64,000 bases of DNA from Heliocybe sulcata (GCA_004369045.1 ML213512.1:1049510-1113509), one strand, 5' to 3'. Shown: positions 10,452 through 22,013, counted from the stretch's first letter. The notes: a model not told the origin generated them from the sequence alone. A program made the numbers and translations.

Positions 10452-12990
10452 CTAGTACAAGTACCTGAACCCCTTTTTCTTGTTCATCGCCTCTTCGAAC
10501 GTGATACCTTCCAGTCTCGCTGCCTCTTGAACTCGCTCGCGTTCTGCCGGACTGATATTCTTCAACTCCGCTTCCGCTAAGAGCCGGTTCTCCCGTATGA
10601 GAATGCACCGTATGACTGCAAAGGGCTGAGCATGCAGAAATAAATACACTGTGATCCTCTTACCGAAGGCGAGAGTACAGCTAAGGGTCAACGTCGCTAT
10701 TCCAATGATCATGGATTGATGGTATTCAGGACTCCAGTTCGCCTTCCACACGAAGGACCCGATGCTGTGAACGCCCGCATGAGCAACTCTCAGAGATCAG
10801 ACAGATGGAGTATGTTTTATACAGGTTCCCGATGTTTCCGAAGCCGTTCACAACGCCCATTGCTATGGAACGCTTTGCTGGCGGACGCGGGATCGCATTT
10901 GAGACCCAGACCAATGTCAAGGCAAAACCTGGTGCGACGGATCACCATCTAGAAAAGATGGGCAGGTCCTTGGACGTACCGGTATACCCGCTGGCCATCA
11001 GAAACAAGGACATATATCGCCCGCCGACGGACATTGTGCTCAGACCGATGATGTAGCCGACGATGACGCCCCACCACCATCCCGAGACATGAACGAATCT
11101 TTCACCCGTCTTGTCTGCTTAATCCGTGAGATTGAGTTGTCCGTAAGACACTGGGTCGTACGTACCTGCACTCCAAGCCGTAAGGCAGCACACGATGGTT
11201 GCCCATATCCAGGGTGGCCTGGAGAATGTTGATAGATAGAACACAGAGGCAACATGAATTTTGCTCACGCAGCCAGTAAGAGAGTGATAGTCGTGTTGTA
11301 TCCAAGAGTAGCCGTCAACCTGTACATTCCAGTCAATCATAAGCGGCCAAGAAATGTTAACCGCTTACGTGGGGAAGAAGTTGATGAAGCTCAACCCGAT
11401 CAGCTGAGAGCAAGACATTAGCGCAAACAAGGGGACTTTGGGATCCATGAGGGCAAGCTTGAGGCCATGCCAGATACTGAACAAGACAAGAATAAGGACC
11501 GGCGAAGAGGGCTAGTCGACAGAATAGCTTACGATTCGTCAGTGGCATCTTCGTCTGCCTCGCCAGCATCTTCCGCCAGTCGAGCTTGAGCCAACCGACG
11601 TTCTGCAGGTGACATCCAGCTTGTGTTATGTGGCTGAAACTATGGTCAGCAATCGCACCAGTATGTGCTTATCTGCGACTTACGAAGTCGGGAAGGGCCC
11701 AACTAGAAACACAAGCTTAGTCTGATGACAATCCCGAGCCATAAAAACGTACATTGCTAGAAATCCAAAGCATACGGTTACAGCACCCTGGGGACCAAGA
11801 CGTGTAACGGATTTGATGAGTTCGTATGGGAAGCACCATACCTCGATGAAGAACAGCCTAGATGCCGCAGTGTTAATCTAGGCATAGTCCACGACTTTTA
11901 GTTTGCTTACCATCTCCAAGCTCGTATTCCCCGAGCGCCTTCCATGTTAGATAAGATTCCTGCAGCAATGAACTGAGACGAGCATTAGGAACAGTCCAGT
12001 GTGGTGATGCCATGACCTACGCTACCAAACGCGTTCGAGATAAGCAGTCCTCCATATAGGATTGCCGAACGGAAAGACAGCTCCTAACTCTAGAGCATCA
12101 GGCAAAGTGCATAGGATATAACTTGGGATTGGCTGTACCTTCTTGGTGTACCATCTGGATAGTAGATACATAGCTCCGGGGTAAAAGGCGGCCTAAAGAA
12201 CCGCGTATGTCGGTGTTAATAACAAGGATTACGTTCTACTTACTTCTGGGAACCCAATTGCTATGCGAACCAGCACCATTCCAGTAAAGTTTTGCGTAAG
12301 CTTTCCAGAGATCAGCCAAAAATCCCCAAGCCGTGGTGACATCCTACATACGCCAGTCATGGCACTGCAGAGGCCCCATAGGATCACGCATGCTCCCATG
12401 TATACGGACGGCCTAAACGCGGTGTTAGATCCGTTTCTGGCAAAAGGGTCAGTATCGATCTGACCTTTTCACCTTGTGTATAATCTATATAGATGAAGCA
12501 TTTTTGTTAGAGGGGCTGAGGACAGCAGACCAGCAAATGGACGTACCATGTTCGAAGGAATCTGGGCAGGACAGTATGAGGCGCAGAAGATAGCTATAAC
12601 AGCTTCATATTGAAGATCTGCGTCCAGTTCAGCGTCGTCTGAACGCTCGTCTTGTCGAACGACTGCGTACCCGAAAGATGCAGGTCCTGCTCGAGACCTT
12701 TCAGCCTGGCTGATGTGATACCGATCCGCTACAACACGTAAATACGCTAAAAAGAGACTTTTAGGGATTAAGGTGCTCACATCAATATAATTGAGAATAA
12801 AGATGACGATCATAGTTGGCATCAAGCGCATGTCCAGCGCTCTCTTGATTCGAGCTTCAGCCACCTTTCGTTCTTCATCGGATAGGAGCTGCCCATCCTG
12901 CTGCTCTGACGTGTCCTTCGCCAGTATTTCCACCGCGGAGGGATCAACCTTTTCTTCTGAGATGTCGGGGATACTGCCGTTGCTTGACAT
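10452..12990 (-). CDS. MFS permease, allantoate/Dal5 family (copy 2)
   Basis: Twenty exons on the minus strand, beginning at 12990 (MSSNGSIPDISEEK) and ending at the TAG at 10452-10454, join in frame into about 514 residues. Exon 1 is 12781-12990, followed by RIGITSARLKGLEQDLHLSG. The exon order, and the lengths where I checked them, match copies 1 and 3. Recognisable stretches are MRLMPTMIVIFILNYID in helix 1, AAFYPGAMYLLSRWYTKKEL, the loop SWMSPAERRLAQARLAEDAG and GFGNIGNLIGSFVWKANWSPEY. The family carries small organic acids or vitamins with protons across the plasma membrane; the substrate is not known here. It lies tail to tail with copy 1, which suggests an inverted local duplication. 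Confidence 0.91.
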
Positions 12991-13770
12991 CGCGGACGAA
13001 GAGCCAAGGTCCAGCAAGACGCGCTCCGACGTTTTAATAATGCACTGATCGATGAATACTCTCGTGACCAAGTGGTTCCGAGAATAGCAGAGAAGAAGAC
13101 TAGCTTCGCCGAAGGAGTAGTGCAATAGTTCTATTCTCTCGCTGCTGGAGCACGGAAGGCCGCGCCTCGGGCCATAAACGACCAGAGGAGATACTGCTCA
13201 GAGATCTTCCGTCAAGCGCATCCTAGACACCTCCCTGTACGAGCGTTAAGTGAGATATCGAGCAGAGCAAGAGTTTGAATGCAAACCTTCTATGCGTGCA
13301 ATCTCGAACGTAATGCAGCCTTCACACAGCATCACGAAAAGCCGCAATATCTCCACCGTGACTGCCGTGGTCGGAATACAAGCACGTAGCACAACGAGAA
13401 AGGTGAAAGTCTCGTCGAATTGGCTTTAAGTCAAAAATCACTCTCGGTCGCAGCTACTAGTTAGCTATTAACTGGCTCCCACTCAGTCATACTTATTGCT
13501 TATCGTATAATGGCCACTCCGACATCGAGACGGATACTCGTGTCGTCGCCGGTAGAAGCACAAACAGCGACTTTAGCAATTGAAGACGATAGTTCCAATC
13601 GATGAAATGCTGTGGAGGAACCAATATCGTGCCAGAGGTGTGGCATAGCTATTTGGTCCAGCTTGAATGTCGGAGTTTGAACCGTCGTCATATAAAGCAC
13701 CGCAGCATAGGACGCGTCGCTTCACCGACAACCACGACGATAATTATCACGCGATACTGACGAGGACGAC
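12991..13770. other. Divergent promoter region, MFS copy 2 and PARG gene
   Basis: The two flanking genes point away from each other, so this 780-base stretch holds both promoters. A TATA box for the PARG gene sits at 13691. Short open frames here have no recognisable features. Confidence 0.4.
13691..13696 (+). promoter_or_regulatory. TATA box of the PARG-like gene
   Basis: TATAAA lies 75 bases before the ATG at 13771, a usual distance for a fungal promoter with a short leader. Confidence 0.5.
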
Positions 13771-15132
13771 ATGGCGAACCGTAAAAGCAAGCGTTCGGCG
13801 CCGATCCCTCGCAGGCAGCGCTCAGTAACCCCTACGCCACCGCACAAGCAGGCTCCGGAGAAGCATCGCGATAGCCAGAAGCGGCATATGAAGAAACAGC
13901 AACAGGTCCAGATTCGAAAACGGAAGGCTTTGGCAGAGGCAATGAAGAAGAAGCGCGAAAGGTGGGCACAGATCGCTTCGGAGACGCAGAGGGTTGTACT
14001 CGGGGATGGCAAGTATGTTGAAGAGCGTGATACCTCTTCTGGTACGCCTAATGTGACAGGCCAAGGTCTTGGTTCTCATACGATCACGCCGTTTGATTTC
14101 CAGACGCTGGGCGTCGTACACGATATTTCTGGACAGATTCTACTCAGCAAACAGCAAACCGTGTTCTACCCTCACCAGTCCGAGTTCCTGGCTGGTTGGG
14201 TTACATCTCAGCCCCCTCCTTCGCACCCTCGACCGTCTACTGTCATCGAATTTACGAAATGCTCCGCGCTAGCCGCAGCCAAGCGACTCCACACAACCTT
14301 CCCTCGCCTCCACGATCACAACCCGTCCACCCTGGATAGAACGAGCATAGGTGTCCTGTCCTTTGCTTCTCCGAAGAGACCTGGGGGAGGCTATCTTAAT
14401 GGCGGAGATGAACAAGACGAAATAATAGCGAGGTCTAGCTCTCTCGTGGCAGCGCTCAGCACTCCTCAGGCAGCTGAGTTCTATCGGACCCATCGCCAGT
14501 TCAAGAACGAGGACGGCAGCGGGCTTTATGATCACGCTGTGCTCTACTCTCCGGGTGTCGTTGTTTTCAGGAGAGAAGACGAGGAACTCGAGGAGCAACC
14601 AGAGACGCCTCTTTCTGGCCGCCGGCGAAAGCGGAATCGTGCAACTGCGGCGCAGAGCATGGATAGTTGTGGTGCCTTCATCGAACCATTCTTGGTGAAC
14701 GTTGTCTCTGCCGTTCCTGTGAATGCGGCTGCTTTCCTTCAGAAGAACACGGTGGCTCCCGCTGATCAGGAACGTGTATATCAGGAGATCCGGCGGGCCA
14801 TGCGAGACCGCATGGGCCGCGTCCTGCGCTGCTTTGAAGAAAGAGGCGACAAAGCCATCGTTCTAGGCGCCTTTGGCGGCGGGTCCAACCAGTGCGACCC
14901 AGAGATGATCGCAGACGTATGGGCCGAGCTCTTTGTCACTGGCGACAGGACCCATTTTACGGAGATGCCTAAGCGGGCGTACGCCCGGTTCAAGGACGTG
15001 TTCGAGCGTGTCGTGTTTGCAGTCCCTGGCAAGTGGTTTACCGAGTTCAAGAAGTCTTTCGATATGAGGACGCTGGAGATGGAGATCGAGGAGGCGATGA
15101 TGGGGCCGCGGAACCTAAACGATGAGTCTTGA
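13771..15132 (+). CDS. Microbial-type PARG domain protein (TIGR02452 family)
   Basis: A single uninterrupted frame encodes 453 residues. The family hydrolyses ADP-ribose chains or ADP-ribosyl links and binds them with a macro-domain fold. The signature is FASPKRPGGGYLNGG at about 199-212: GGG is 205-207 and is followed by QDE at 215-217, where bacterial-type PARGs usually have QEE. Glu217 would correspond to the catalytic second Glu. A further match is VLGAFGGGSNQCDPEMIADVW near the C-terminus, typical of this family. The first about 70 residues are strongly basic (KRHMKKQQQVQIRKRK) and look like a nuclear or nucleolar signal followed by a helix. The lack of introns is unusual beside neighbours with 5-20 exons and could reflect retrocopying or horizontal origin, but this is inference. 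Confidence 0.88.
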   Translation: MANRKSKRSAPIPRRQRSVTPTPPHKQAPEKHRDSQKRHMKKQQQVQIRKRKALAEAMKKKRERWAQIASETQRVVLGDGKYVEERDTSSGTPNVTGQGLGSHTITPFDFQTLGVVHDISGQILLSKQQTVFYPHQSEFLAGWVTSQPPPSHPRPSTVIEFTKCSALAAAKRLHTTFPRLHDHNPSTLDRTSIGVLSFASPKRPGGGYLNGGDEQDEIIARSSSLVAALSTPQAAEFYRTHRQFKNEDGSGLYDHAVLYSPGVVVFRREDEELEEQPETPLSGRRRKRNRATAAQSMDSCGAFIEPFLVNVVSAVPVNAAAFLQKNTVAPADQERVYQEIRRAMRDRMGRVLRCFEERGDKAIVLGAFGGGSNQCDPEMIADVWAELFVTGDRTHFTEMPKRAYARFKDVFERVVFAVPGKWFTEFKKSFDMRTLEMEIEEAMMGPRNLNDES

Positions 15133-15382
15133 ACGTTTCGTAGATGTTAGGCTCGATACCTGATATTGTTGCTGTGCGGTTGGAGGTTATCATTATTTTT
15201 CTTGCTTCGTCCAACTGTATATTTCTCGTCGATGGAGTGTACCTTTACTGTATTCGTGCCCTCCTTTCAATTGTGCTCACGCTGACTCATATATCTGTCC
15301 GTGTATTTGTACAGAACGCGGCTCGTAATGATCATACATTGTCCGGCAAGCCATACATTGTTTTCGCCTAGAGACCCATCGA

Positions 15383-16623
15383 TCACAGGTTGACACGCAC
15401 AGTACTGGCGTCGCCAGTCCGGTCAGCGCCGGCAAGAGCGGGATCGGACCCTGCACCATCTACAGCCGCCGTAGCAGCCTTCTGGTCCCCATCGAAGCTG
15501 CGGGAGTCATCAGAGTCGGGCTCAACCACCATCAAATAGGATTTGACGCCTAGTATACCTGCCCGTCAGCAAGGCAGAACGTCTGAAATAATGAGGATGA
15601 CCCCTCACCGATGTGAGACAGGAATCTGTCCAGGTTGGCTTTCCAAGAACCCTGGACGGGCAGTCCGTAGTCAGTCAAGAGGAGGCTCATGCGATTCTCT
15701 GTCCAGGCGTGATAAGCGGGTGTTGCTACGTCTCACATGGTACAACTTACTGTCATATCCGCAGAGGGCCTCCAGGTTCTCCGGCCACCACATGCTCTTT
15801 GCCCCGTCCTCCTTCAGTAGAGGCTCCAGGGGCAGCAGGAAGTCGTCCTGTTCTATCATGGAGTTCATCCTGAGCGCGTCTCTGTTGGTGTCCACGTTAG
15901 TCAGCTTTATCACGCTGCGATCAATGCGATTTAGGTGACTTACGTATTTTTGATCGTGTCCTTCAGTTTCCGTAGGTGAGCCTGGCTGTCATGAATCTGG
16001 TCCTTGAGCGTCGGCTTGAGGAAGCTTCCGATTTGGTCGTTGACTTCTCGCTCCACCTGCCGAGCGATCTCCTCTCGGATCTTTACCTGGATTTCAGCCC
16101 TTTCGACGAGCGAGACAGATGGAATATCAGAGCTCGGTCTCGACGAACAAGGAGGCACAACGTACTGCATTTTGCTGACCGCCTGCTTCGGAAAGTCCTC
16201 CTTGACCATCCTTGTGACTTCGCCGAGCCTGACCTTCTGCTCCTCGGCCTGTGTCTTGATGATCTGGTCCACAACTTGCAACTCCTTCACCGTGCCTTCG
16301 CCAGTCTCAACATGCAAGTTAATCACGGACACCACTCACTCAGAATCAAACGCGACTCACGAATGTGGGGACTGCCTTTTCGATCTTGGCGATCTCCTCG
16401 GCGTCTCGCCTGGTCTGCTCGTTGCTGCGTCCGCAAGAGAGGAATCAGCAAGGAGCACAGCAGGAAACTCGCTGCTGAGCGCTGATCAGTCGCGAGTCGG
16501 TCGTAGTGATACCTACATGGCTTGCTGTATGGCGGTCCATCCGTCGGCGATCGTGGAGCTGCTGCTGGGCGCGGCACCCTTTGCAGCGTCGTTCGTCTTG
16601 GTTGTCTGAGGTTTGGGTGCCAT
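15383..16623 (-). CDS. Coiled-coil protein of unknown function
   Basis: Seven exons (16517-16623, 16361-16424, 16166-16305, 15944-16099, 15751-15881, 15609-15698, 15383-15549) join in frame into 284 residues, starting MAPKPQTTKTNDAAKG. I do not recognise the family. The middle, from about residue 40 to 150, is highly charged and almost free of Gly and Pro (for example KIREEIARQVEREVNDQIG), which predicts a long helix or coiled coil. The second half holds MWWPENLEALCGYD and LTDYGLPVQGSWKANLDRFL, then a disordered Asp- and Ala-rich tail. There is no signal peptide or membrane segment. Agreement of phase at all six introns makes the model reliable even though the role is unknown. Confidence 0.75.
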
Positions 16624-16902
16624 CGCTTCCGAGGAAGGGGAAGAGTTAGGCTCAAGGGAGGAAGTGCTGTGAGCGACGAACGGCTCCTCGGTTTTGCTGT
16701 TATCTAGGTTCTTGGGCGCCTATGGATCACGCACTTACCTCGTGCAGTGTATATTTGGTTGTCGGGATTCTCATCTGCAAAGCCTCGTCCACCACGCGTT
16801 ATAAACCTGTCTGTCTTGCAAAAGAACGTCTTGTATACATCTAGGTATATCCGCACCTATTCTATCGATACATTCAAAAGACTTCTCTCGATGTGATTGC
16901 GA

Positions 16903-18198
16903 TTATGCCATCTCGGGAACAAGGTCCTGGCCTTTGCCTGTCGTGAAGTAGTCCCTTACGTTCGTGAGCGCACGGATCTCCATCTTTTTCTGCGAGTCGC
17001 GCGTCTCGGTGCCCATGTGCGGGAGCAGGGTGATGTTGGGGAAGTCGAGCAGTCGAGGGTTGACCTCGGGCTCGTCGGGGAACACATCCAGGCCGACAGA
17101 GGACAGCTGAGATAGGGTAATCGGACAATTGGCTCGTAGAATTAATCTGCATCACTTACATGTCCGTCCTCTAATGCCCGGATCATCGCTGCCTCGTCGA
17201 TCACCTTCCCCCTCGCCGTATTGATAATAATCGCGCCCTTCTTCAACTTCCTAATCATCCCCTCGTCCACCAGCCCCTCCGTCTCCTTCTTCAGCGGCAC
17301 GTGCACACTGAGCACATCCGCCTGCGCGAGCATCTCGTCTAGCCTCTCCGGGCCGTAATACTCGCACCACTCGGGCACGTCGGTGCGCTTGCGGCGGTTG
17401 TGGTAGAGAACGCGCATGCGGAAGGGCCTGGTGTACTCGGCCATGCGGAGGCCGATGCCGCCGAGCCCGAGGATGGCGAGGGTCTTGTCTTCGAGGTCGG
17501 CGGCGGCGCCGGCTTTGTGCGCGCGCTTCCAGGTGCCGGCGCGCAGGCTGCGCTCGGCGGCGGCGTATTTGCGGAAGGCGGAGATCATGAGGTAGAGGCC
17601 TGTCGTGGCTGTCGCGTCGTCGACGGCGCCGGGAGTGTTGGAGACGTATATCCCTGTGCATGGGGCTGTGGGATGCGGTTGGGGATCTTGGAGGGGAGGA
17701 GGACGTACCTTTGGCTTTGCACTCATGGACGTCGATCTGGTCGTAGCCTGCGCCGTTGTGCGCGATCCATTTGACGTGCCCTGCGATGCCGTTCACGATT
17801 TCCTTGTCGAATATGCCGATTCGGTCTGCTGAGATGTTGTGGCGGTACACGCCCTCTACGCCTTCGTACTTTCCGCCAGGCTTGAACCCCGCCAGGAAGT
17901 CAGCGCGGTTGGGCGAGTCCATGCGCTGTGGACGTCGATGAATGAGGTCTGGTGGGCGGTAGGGTGCGCTGTAGAGCACCTACGACGATCTCTGCGATGC
18001 CTTTGAACATTTCCTTTGCCTCCTCGTTCGCCCACACCAAGTCTCCTGCATGAGAGTCAGTGCTCTCGTAGTCACCGCGTTGATCCAGATGCGCTGACCA
18101 CAGATCATAACCCGCTTGCCCATGGTTGAATACTGTCGACTGGTCCTGACCGAAAACGAGCGAGAGATAGCGGATAGACGAGTCGCAGCCGCGTTCAT
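16903..18198 (-). CDS. D-isomer 2-hydroxyacid dehydrogenase (glyoxylate reductase-like)
   Basis: Five exons (18099-18198, 17984-18045, 17709-17925, 17160-17653, 16903-17106) join in frame into 358 residues. The enzyme reduces 2-keto acids such as glyoxylate or hydroxypyruvate with NAD(P)H. The Rossmann motif is LAILGLGGIGLRM. The catalytic triad positions are visible as the Arg of NTARGKVID, the Glu of DVFPDEPEV and the His of LLPHMGTET. WIAHNGAGYDQID and SNTPGAVDDATA are standard family segments. The basic residue after the Rossmann loop (HNRRKR) suggests a preference for NADP(H). The first 25 residues (ISRSFSVRTSRQYST) look like a mitochondrial targeting peptide, while an in-frame ATG at 18123 (MGKRVMICG) would give a cytosolic form, so dual targeting is possible. 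Confidence 0.92.
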
Positions 18199-19119
18199 AC
18201 TTTAGGAGATTGCCCAGAGTTTCTACATTTAAGTCGTCATTGCGGACCGTCGTCTCCGGCGTCGCTGGTCCGGTGATACGTCGGACAGCAAGCATATCGT
18301 AAAGCGGGGACCGTGGTCAGCTATTACCAGAGAAAGAGTGCCATGCGGGTGCCCGTACGCGGAGGGCAAGAGACGTCGGACCGACTGCTGTTCAGCGCTG
18401 CAGCGATGGGCTCACTGTTCGTATGGACCCTGGAAACTCCGCGCAGTGTGCGCATACAGCAATCACCACTCAGCATATATACCAGTCGAAATCAGAGCTT
18501 CAGGTCTTATCTCAACCATGGTATGCTACGCAGACTGTAATGGCCTATCATATCAAATACTCTTGGTATCGCGCTCTAATTGCAGCAACAGTTGAACCAA
18601 AAGGAGATGCAGAGATTCAAGAGAGCAGGAATCACGTGACCGTGACGCGCTCAGTCAATTGCCTCAATTACCTCTTCAAAGGGGACTTCCACAACCACTT
18701 GCCCATTTTTGTGGCCGTCTTGACCAACGCTGAAGCATTCATGAACTACTCAACTACCTCCCTTGCTCAGTGATATCCGTCAGCTGGGGTCGAGGTCACG
18801 ACTGTCTGAAGTAAGTGCCCGGCCTTCCCCCTAACTTATTCCTGACAAGTGAGTGTACTATAGGGCATGCACATGTCGGAGAGTCTTACAAGCGTAACGG
18901 GGCTTTCCCGTAGCATCCTTCACGACTGCAGGGTGATAACAGCAGAGGCCGTGCGTACTAGGAAGGCTCTTGGAGTGAGCGACACACTTTCGTAGCGATT
19001 CTCATGATAACAAGGCATACCAACGCCTTTTTCGTCAATGGAGCACATTTCAATTTCCAGTAGTCTCCCGTCCATCTTACACCTTCCAGTACGCTGACGG
19101 CAAGCACACCTTCGCTCGT
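18199..19119. other. Intergenic, no gene seen
   Basis: This stretch contains the upstream region of the hydroxyacid dehydrogenase gene and the 3' flank of the first repeat-protein gene. Overlapping + strand open frames at 18313-18773 have no recognisable motif and no clear splice continuation. I see nothing else. Confidence 0.35.
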
Positions 19120-19567
19120 CTAGTATCCTCCACCGCTATATCTCGTCTCATCACGACCCTGGTCATACGAGTTCTCGATACCATCGTCAAACCGCTCGAC
19201 GTCTCCCACCTTCTCTCCGGCCCAGCCAGCCGCATCGTCCACGCCGCGCCCAATATCTTGGGGGATATCCTCGACGCCCTGGATGGCACCGTCTACCGTG
19301 TTCTCGACGCCATACTTGGCCTGGTCATAGTCGTTCTCAACGTTGCACTTGGCCCGCTCATAGTCATTATCCACGTCCTGCGGGATGTTCTCGACGTCTC
19401 CGACTGCCTCGCCCGTCCAGCGGGCGGCGTTGTTCGGGAACTCTTCGACGTTGTTCACTGCCGTGAGGACACGTCAGTACATGACCCTATGGACACTGGT
19501 ATATGGCGGTCAGTCACTCACCGACTTTGTCGAAGCCCTCTTCGACGAGTTCGCCCAGGAAACCCAT
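19120..19567 (-). CDS. Small acidic IPQD-repeat protein A
   Basis: Two exons (19522-19567 and 19120-19457) join with a phase-1 intron into 127 residues starting MGFLGELVEEGFDKV. The protein is hydrophilic and acidic, with no Cys-rich, signal or membrane segment. A roughly 30-residue unit recurs: GDVENIPQDVDNDYERAK, then GVEDIPQDIGRGVDDAAGW. It ends with VERFDDGIENSYDQGRDE. The pattern suggests amphipathic helices like those of LEA-type or membrane-associating stress proteins, but I cannot assign it to a named family. It heads a minus-strand array with proteins B, C and D, all sharing the short first exon, the phase-1 intron and the C-terminal motif. A TATA-like TTATAA lies upstream near 19651. 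Exon 2 is exactly as long (338 bases) as exon 2 of protein B. Confidence 0.75.
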
Positions 19568-20113
19568 GGTTCGTGGATGCGGAGGTGGATGGTAAGTGTG
19601 AGGTCGGCGGTAGCTGAGTGGGTGCACGATTGCAAACAGCCGGTGCGGGTTATAAGGCCATGGCCATCCACTTAAAAGGCTGTCCCATACATCGGTCGGT
19701 CACCGTCTCCGGCGCCAGGAAACAAGGGTTGTTACTAGGTGCTATTATTAGATGCTTCCGATGCATCACTTCGCGAAGACGTTGGACGCTCGGATAAGTC
19801 GGATTGAATCATCACGATGGTGTCAGCTTGAATGAACACCGACCTGCGCCGACATCTCCAGGGAACATTAAACGATGCTCAGCGTCTCCACCTGCACTCA
19901 TCACGGTAGACTTGGGCTGGGAGGAACAATACTGCTATCCTTCGATCAGCCTGAATTGTCTAGACTCGTTTTCTTATCACTACACTTGCTGCTGGAGACT
20001 GCTGGTACCTGAATTCTTCGTGATCTGGTGGCCCTCATGAATGTATTCTCTGCGACTCAGGCGACAACGCTATAGATGCAACGACTGTGTCCGTACACCA
20101 ATCTCCCGCCGAC
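19568..20113. other. Intergenic between array genes A and B
   Basis: The upstream part of gene A and the 3' flank of gene B. A short open frame at 19804-20040 has no support. Nothing else is seen. Confidence 0.35.
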
Positions 20114-20940
20114 CTAGTAATACCCCCTAGACTCGTCGCGGCCCTGGTCATACGAATTATCAATCCCATTATCAAACCTCTCGACATCCCCAACTCCGTC
20201 TCCCACCCACCTCGCCGCATCGTCCACACCATCCCGGAGATCCTGGGGAATATCCTCGACATCCTGCACCGCATTGTCGAATCTGTTCTCCATGCCGTAC
20301 TTGGCCCTGTCATAGTCGTACTCGACATCTTGCGGGATATCCTCGACCTCCCCGACCTTGCGCCCCGTCCATTGCGCAGCGTTGTCCGGGAAGTTCTCGA
20401 CGTCGTTCTCGACGCGGTACTTGTCGCGGTCCCAGTCGTTCTCTGGGAACCCTCGGTCAGCCCACGTCTCTCACTCCGTCGGGAATGGTAGATGGTCGCA
20501 GACCCGGCGGAGTGCTACTCACCGACATTGTGCGCCTCGTGGTCTAACAGAGCGCCACCAGCCAGCCCCGCCGCGGCACCCATCGCACCGTACATGAGCC
20601 CGCTGTGGCCTCCACCCCCCGAGCTCCTGCTTGGCTGCTCGTAGTAGTCTCCCCCACTACCGTAACCCTGCCGTCCGCCTTCATAGTACTGCTGCGAGCT
20701 CTGCTGGCCCTGATAATACCCGCCTTGCCCACCAGGGTACTCGAATGTGCGCTCGCCCGTCGCCTCGTTGATGTATATCCACCGCCGAGCGGGCTCGTCC
20801 CACCGCGCCACCCATGGCGGGGACACTTGCGGCGCGCCGCCTGCACTGTTGTATCCGCCGCTCTGCTGGAACTGTTGTTGAGGCTGGGAGTGCTGCCCTT
20901 TGTGGGTGAATTCTTGGACGAGCTCTGAGACGAAATTCAT
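20114..20940 (-). CDS. IPQD-repeat protein B with WW-like N-terminal domain
   Basis: Two exons (20523-20940 and 20114-20451) join through a phase-1 intron into 251 residues. After MNFVSELVQEFTHK and a Gln- and Gly-rich linker there is a WW-like domain at about 41-69: PPWVARWDEPARRWIYINEA then TGERTFEYP. The second signature Trp is replaced by Phe66. A Tyr-, Gln- and Gly-rich stretch follows, then a small hydrophobic segment LMYGAMGAAAGLAGGALL near 126-143, which could dip into a membrane. The second exon encodes the IPQD repeats (VGEVEDIPQDVEYDYDRAKY and DVEDIPQDLRDGVDDAARW) and ends FDNGIDNSYDQGRDE. Prolines around WW domains bind Pro-rich partners, so this member may link the repeat module to another protein; that is inference. 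Confidence 0.75.
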
Positions 20941-21668
20941 TTTCTGGAAGAGATATGCGCTGATTGAGGATTGGAGGGTGTGGGTGTAGTGAAGAAAGAG
21001 CACGCTTGCACGTCAGCCTGATTTAAAGAGCTGCGTTACCCGAGCAGATGGCCCCGGGTGCACTTTCCGAGATCTGACGGGATAGGAAAAGACAGCTTTG
21101 CGCTGTATTGGGGCTATATTTAGGTGCAGGCGAGGTGTCTCGGGCTTTTTTGACCACTCATCATCCGATGCTCAGCGCTCACCAGTCGTAGTATTGCCTC
21201 AGAGCCACCGATGAGCTTCCTGGACCGCCTTCGCTGGACGCACTGGAATACGTCTTGTGGCTGGACCTTCACCGCAGCGGACTATTTTATTTTCATTCCC
21301 TTCCACGTATCGGTCTGCTGATAGCCTTTCTAGGAACGCCGAATCACCATAATGGAAAAGGACGATGCGCAGACGCCACTGTCTACAATGAGATGGCAAC
21401 TATACCCCACTGCTCCTGGAAGTTGACCACGGCTGTACGGATCTGCACTTTCGGAGCCTCCACTCCACTTGAGACTGCGAATGCAGCGAGGGCGCTGTTC
21501 ACACAGACTCGCTGCGAACTCGAAGCTGGAAACTTCCAGGGCTGTGGTCCATCAAGTTATCTCACCGTGCGACATGAGCCATGTCTGGCTCTCCCTTCAA
21601 CGAAGCATACTTTGATATTGGTACATTCAGATTATCACAAACACCCCCTCCCGGTGCGATCCTGTTAA
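20941..21668. other. Intergenic between array genes B and C
   Basis: Upstream region of gene B and 3' flank of gene C. The + strand frame at 21255-21668 is unsupported. No motif was recognised. Confidence 0.35.
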
Positions 21669-22013
21669 TCAGTTCCTGTATCTGCCGTCATTCCTTCCCT
21701 GGTCATATGAGCAGTCGACACCCTGGTCGAATCTCTGCGCGTCGCCCACTGCATCTCCGACGTCCGCGGCGGCGTTGTCTGCGCCTCTGTCGACGTCTTG
21801 CGGGATATCGTCGACGTCCCGCTTGGCGTCGTTGTAATCGTTGTTCAAGTCCTGCGGGATTCCCTCGACGTCGCCGACGCCCTCGCCGACGCCGCGCGCA
21901 GCGTCATCGGGCAAGTTGGAGATGTCGTTCTCTATGCGAAGATGTCACTGTCGATCTAGCCGAGGAGCTGCGCGTTGTGGTGAAGGCTTACCAAGGTTGG
22001 ATAAGAAACTCAT
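21669..22013 (-). CDS. Small acidic IPQD-repeat protein C
   Basis: Two exons (21992-22013 and 21669-21931) join through a phase-1 intron into 94 residues starting MSFLSNL. Two IPQD units are present, GDVEGIPQDLNNDYNDAKR and DDIPQDVDRGADNAAADVG, and the C-terminal motif is FDQGVDCSYDQGRNDG. It is the shortest clear member of the array and contains a single Cys inside the conserved motif. Upstream, TATATATAT at 22083-22091 serves as a probable TATA box. The 22-base first exon is also seen, damaged, in copy D, with a similar promoter, so C and D are recent duplicates. Confidence 0.72.

Noticed and set aside
13822-14121. Antisense frames inside the PARG-like gene
   Set aside because: They are shadows of a clear single-exon gene with a catalytic motif.
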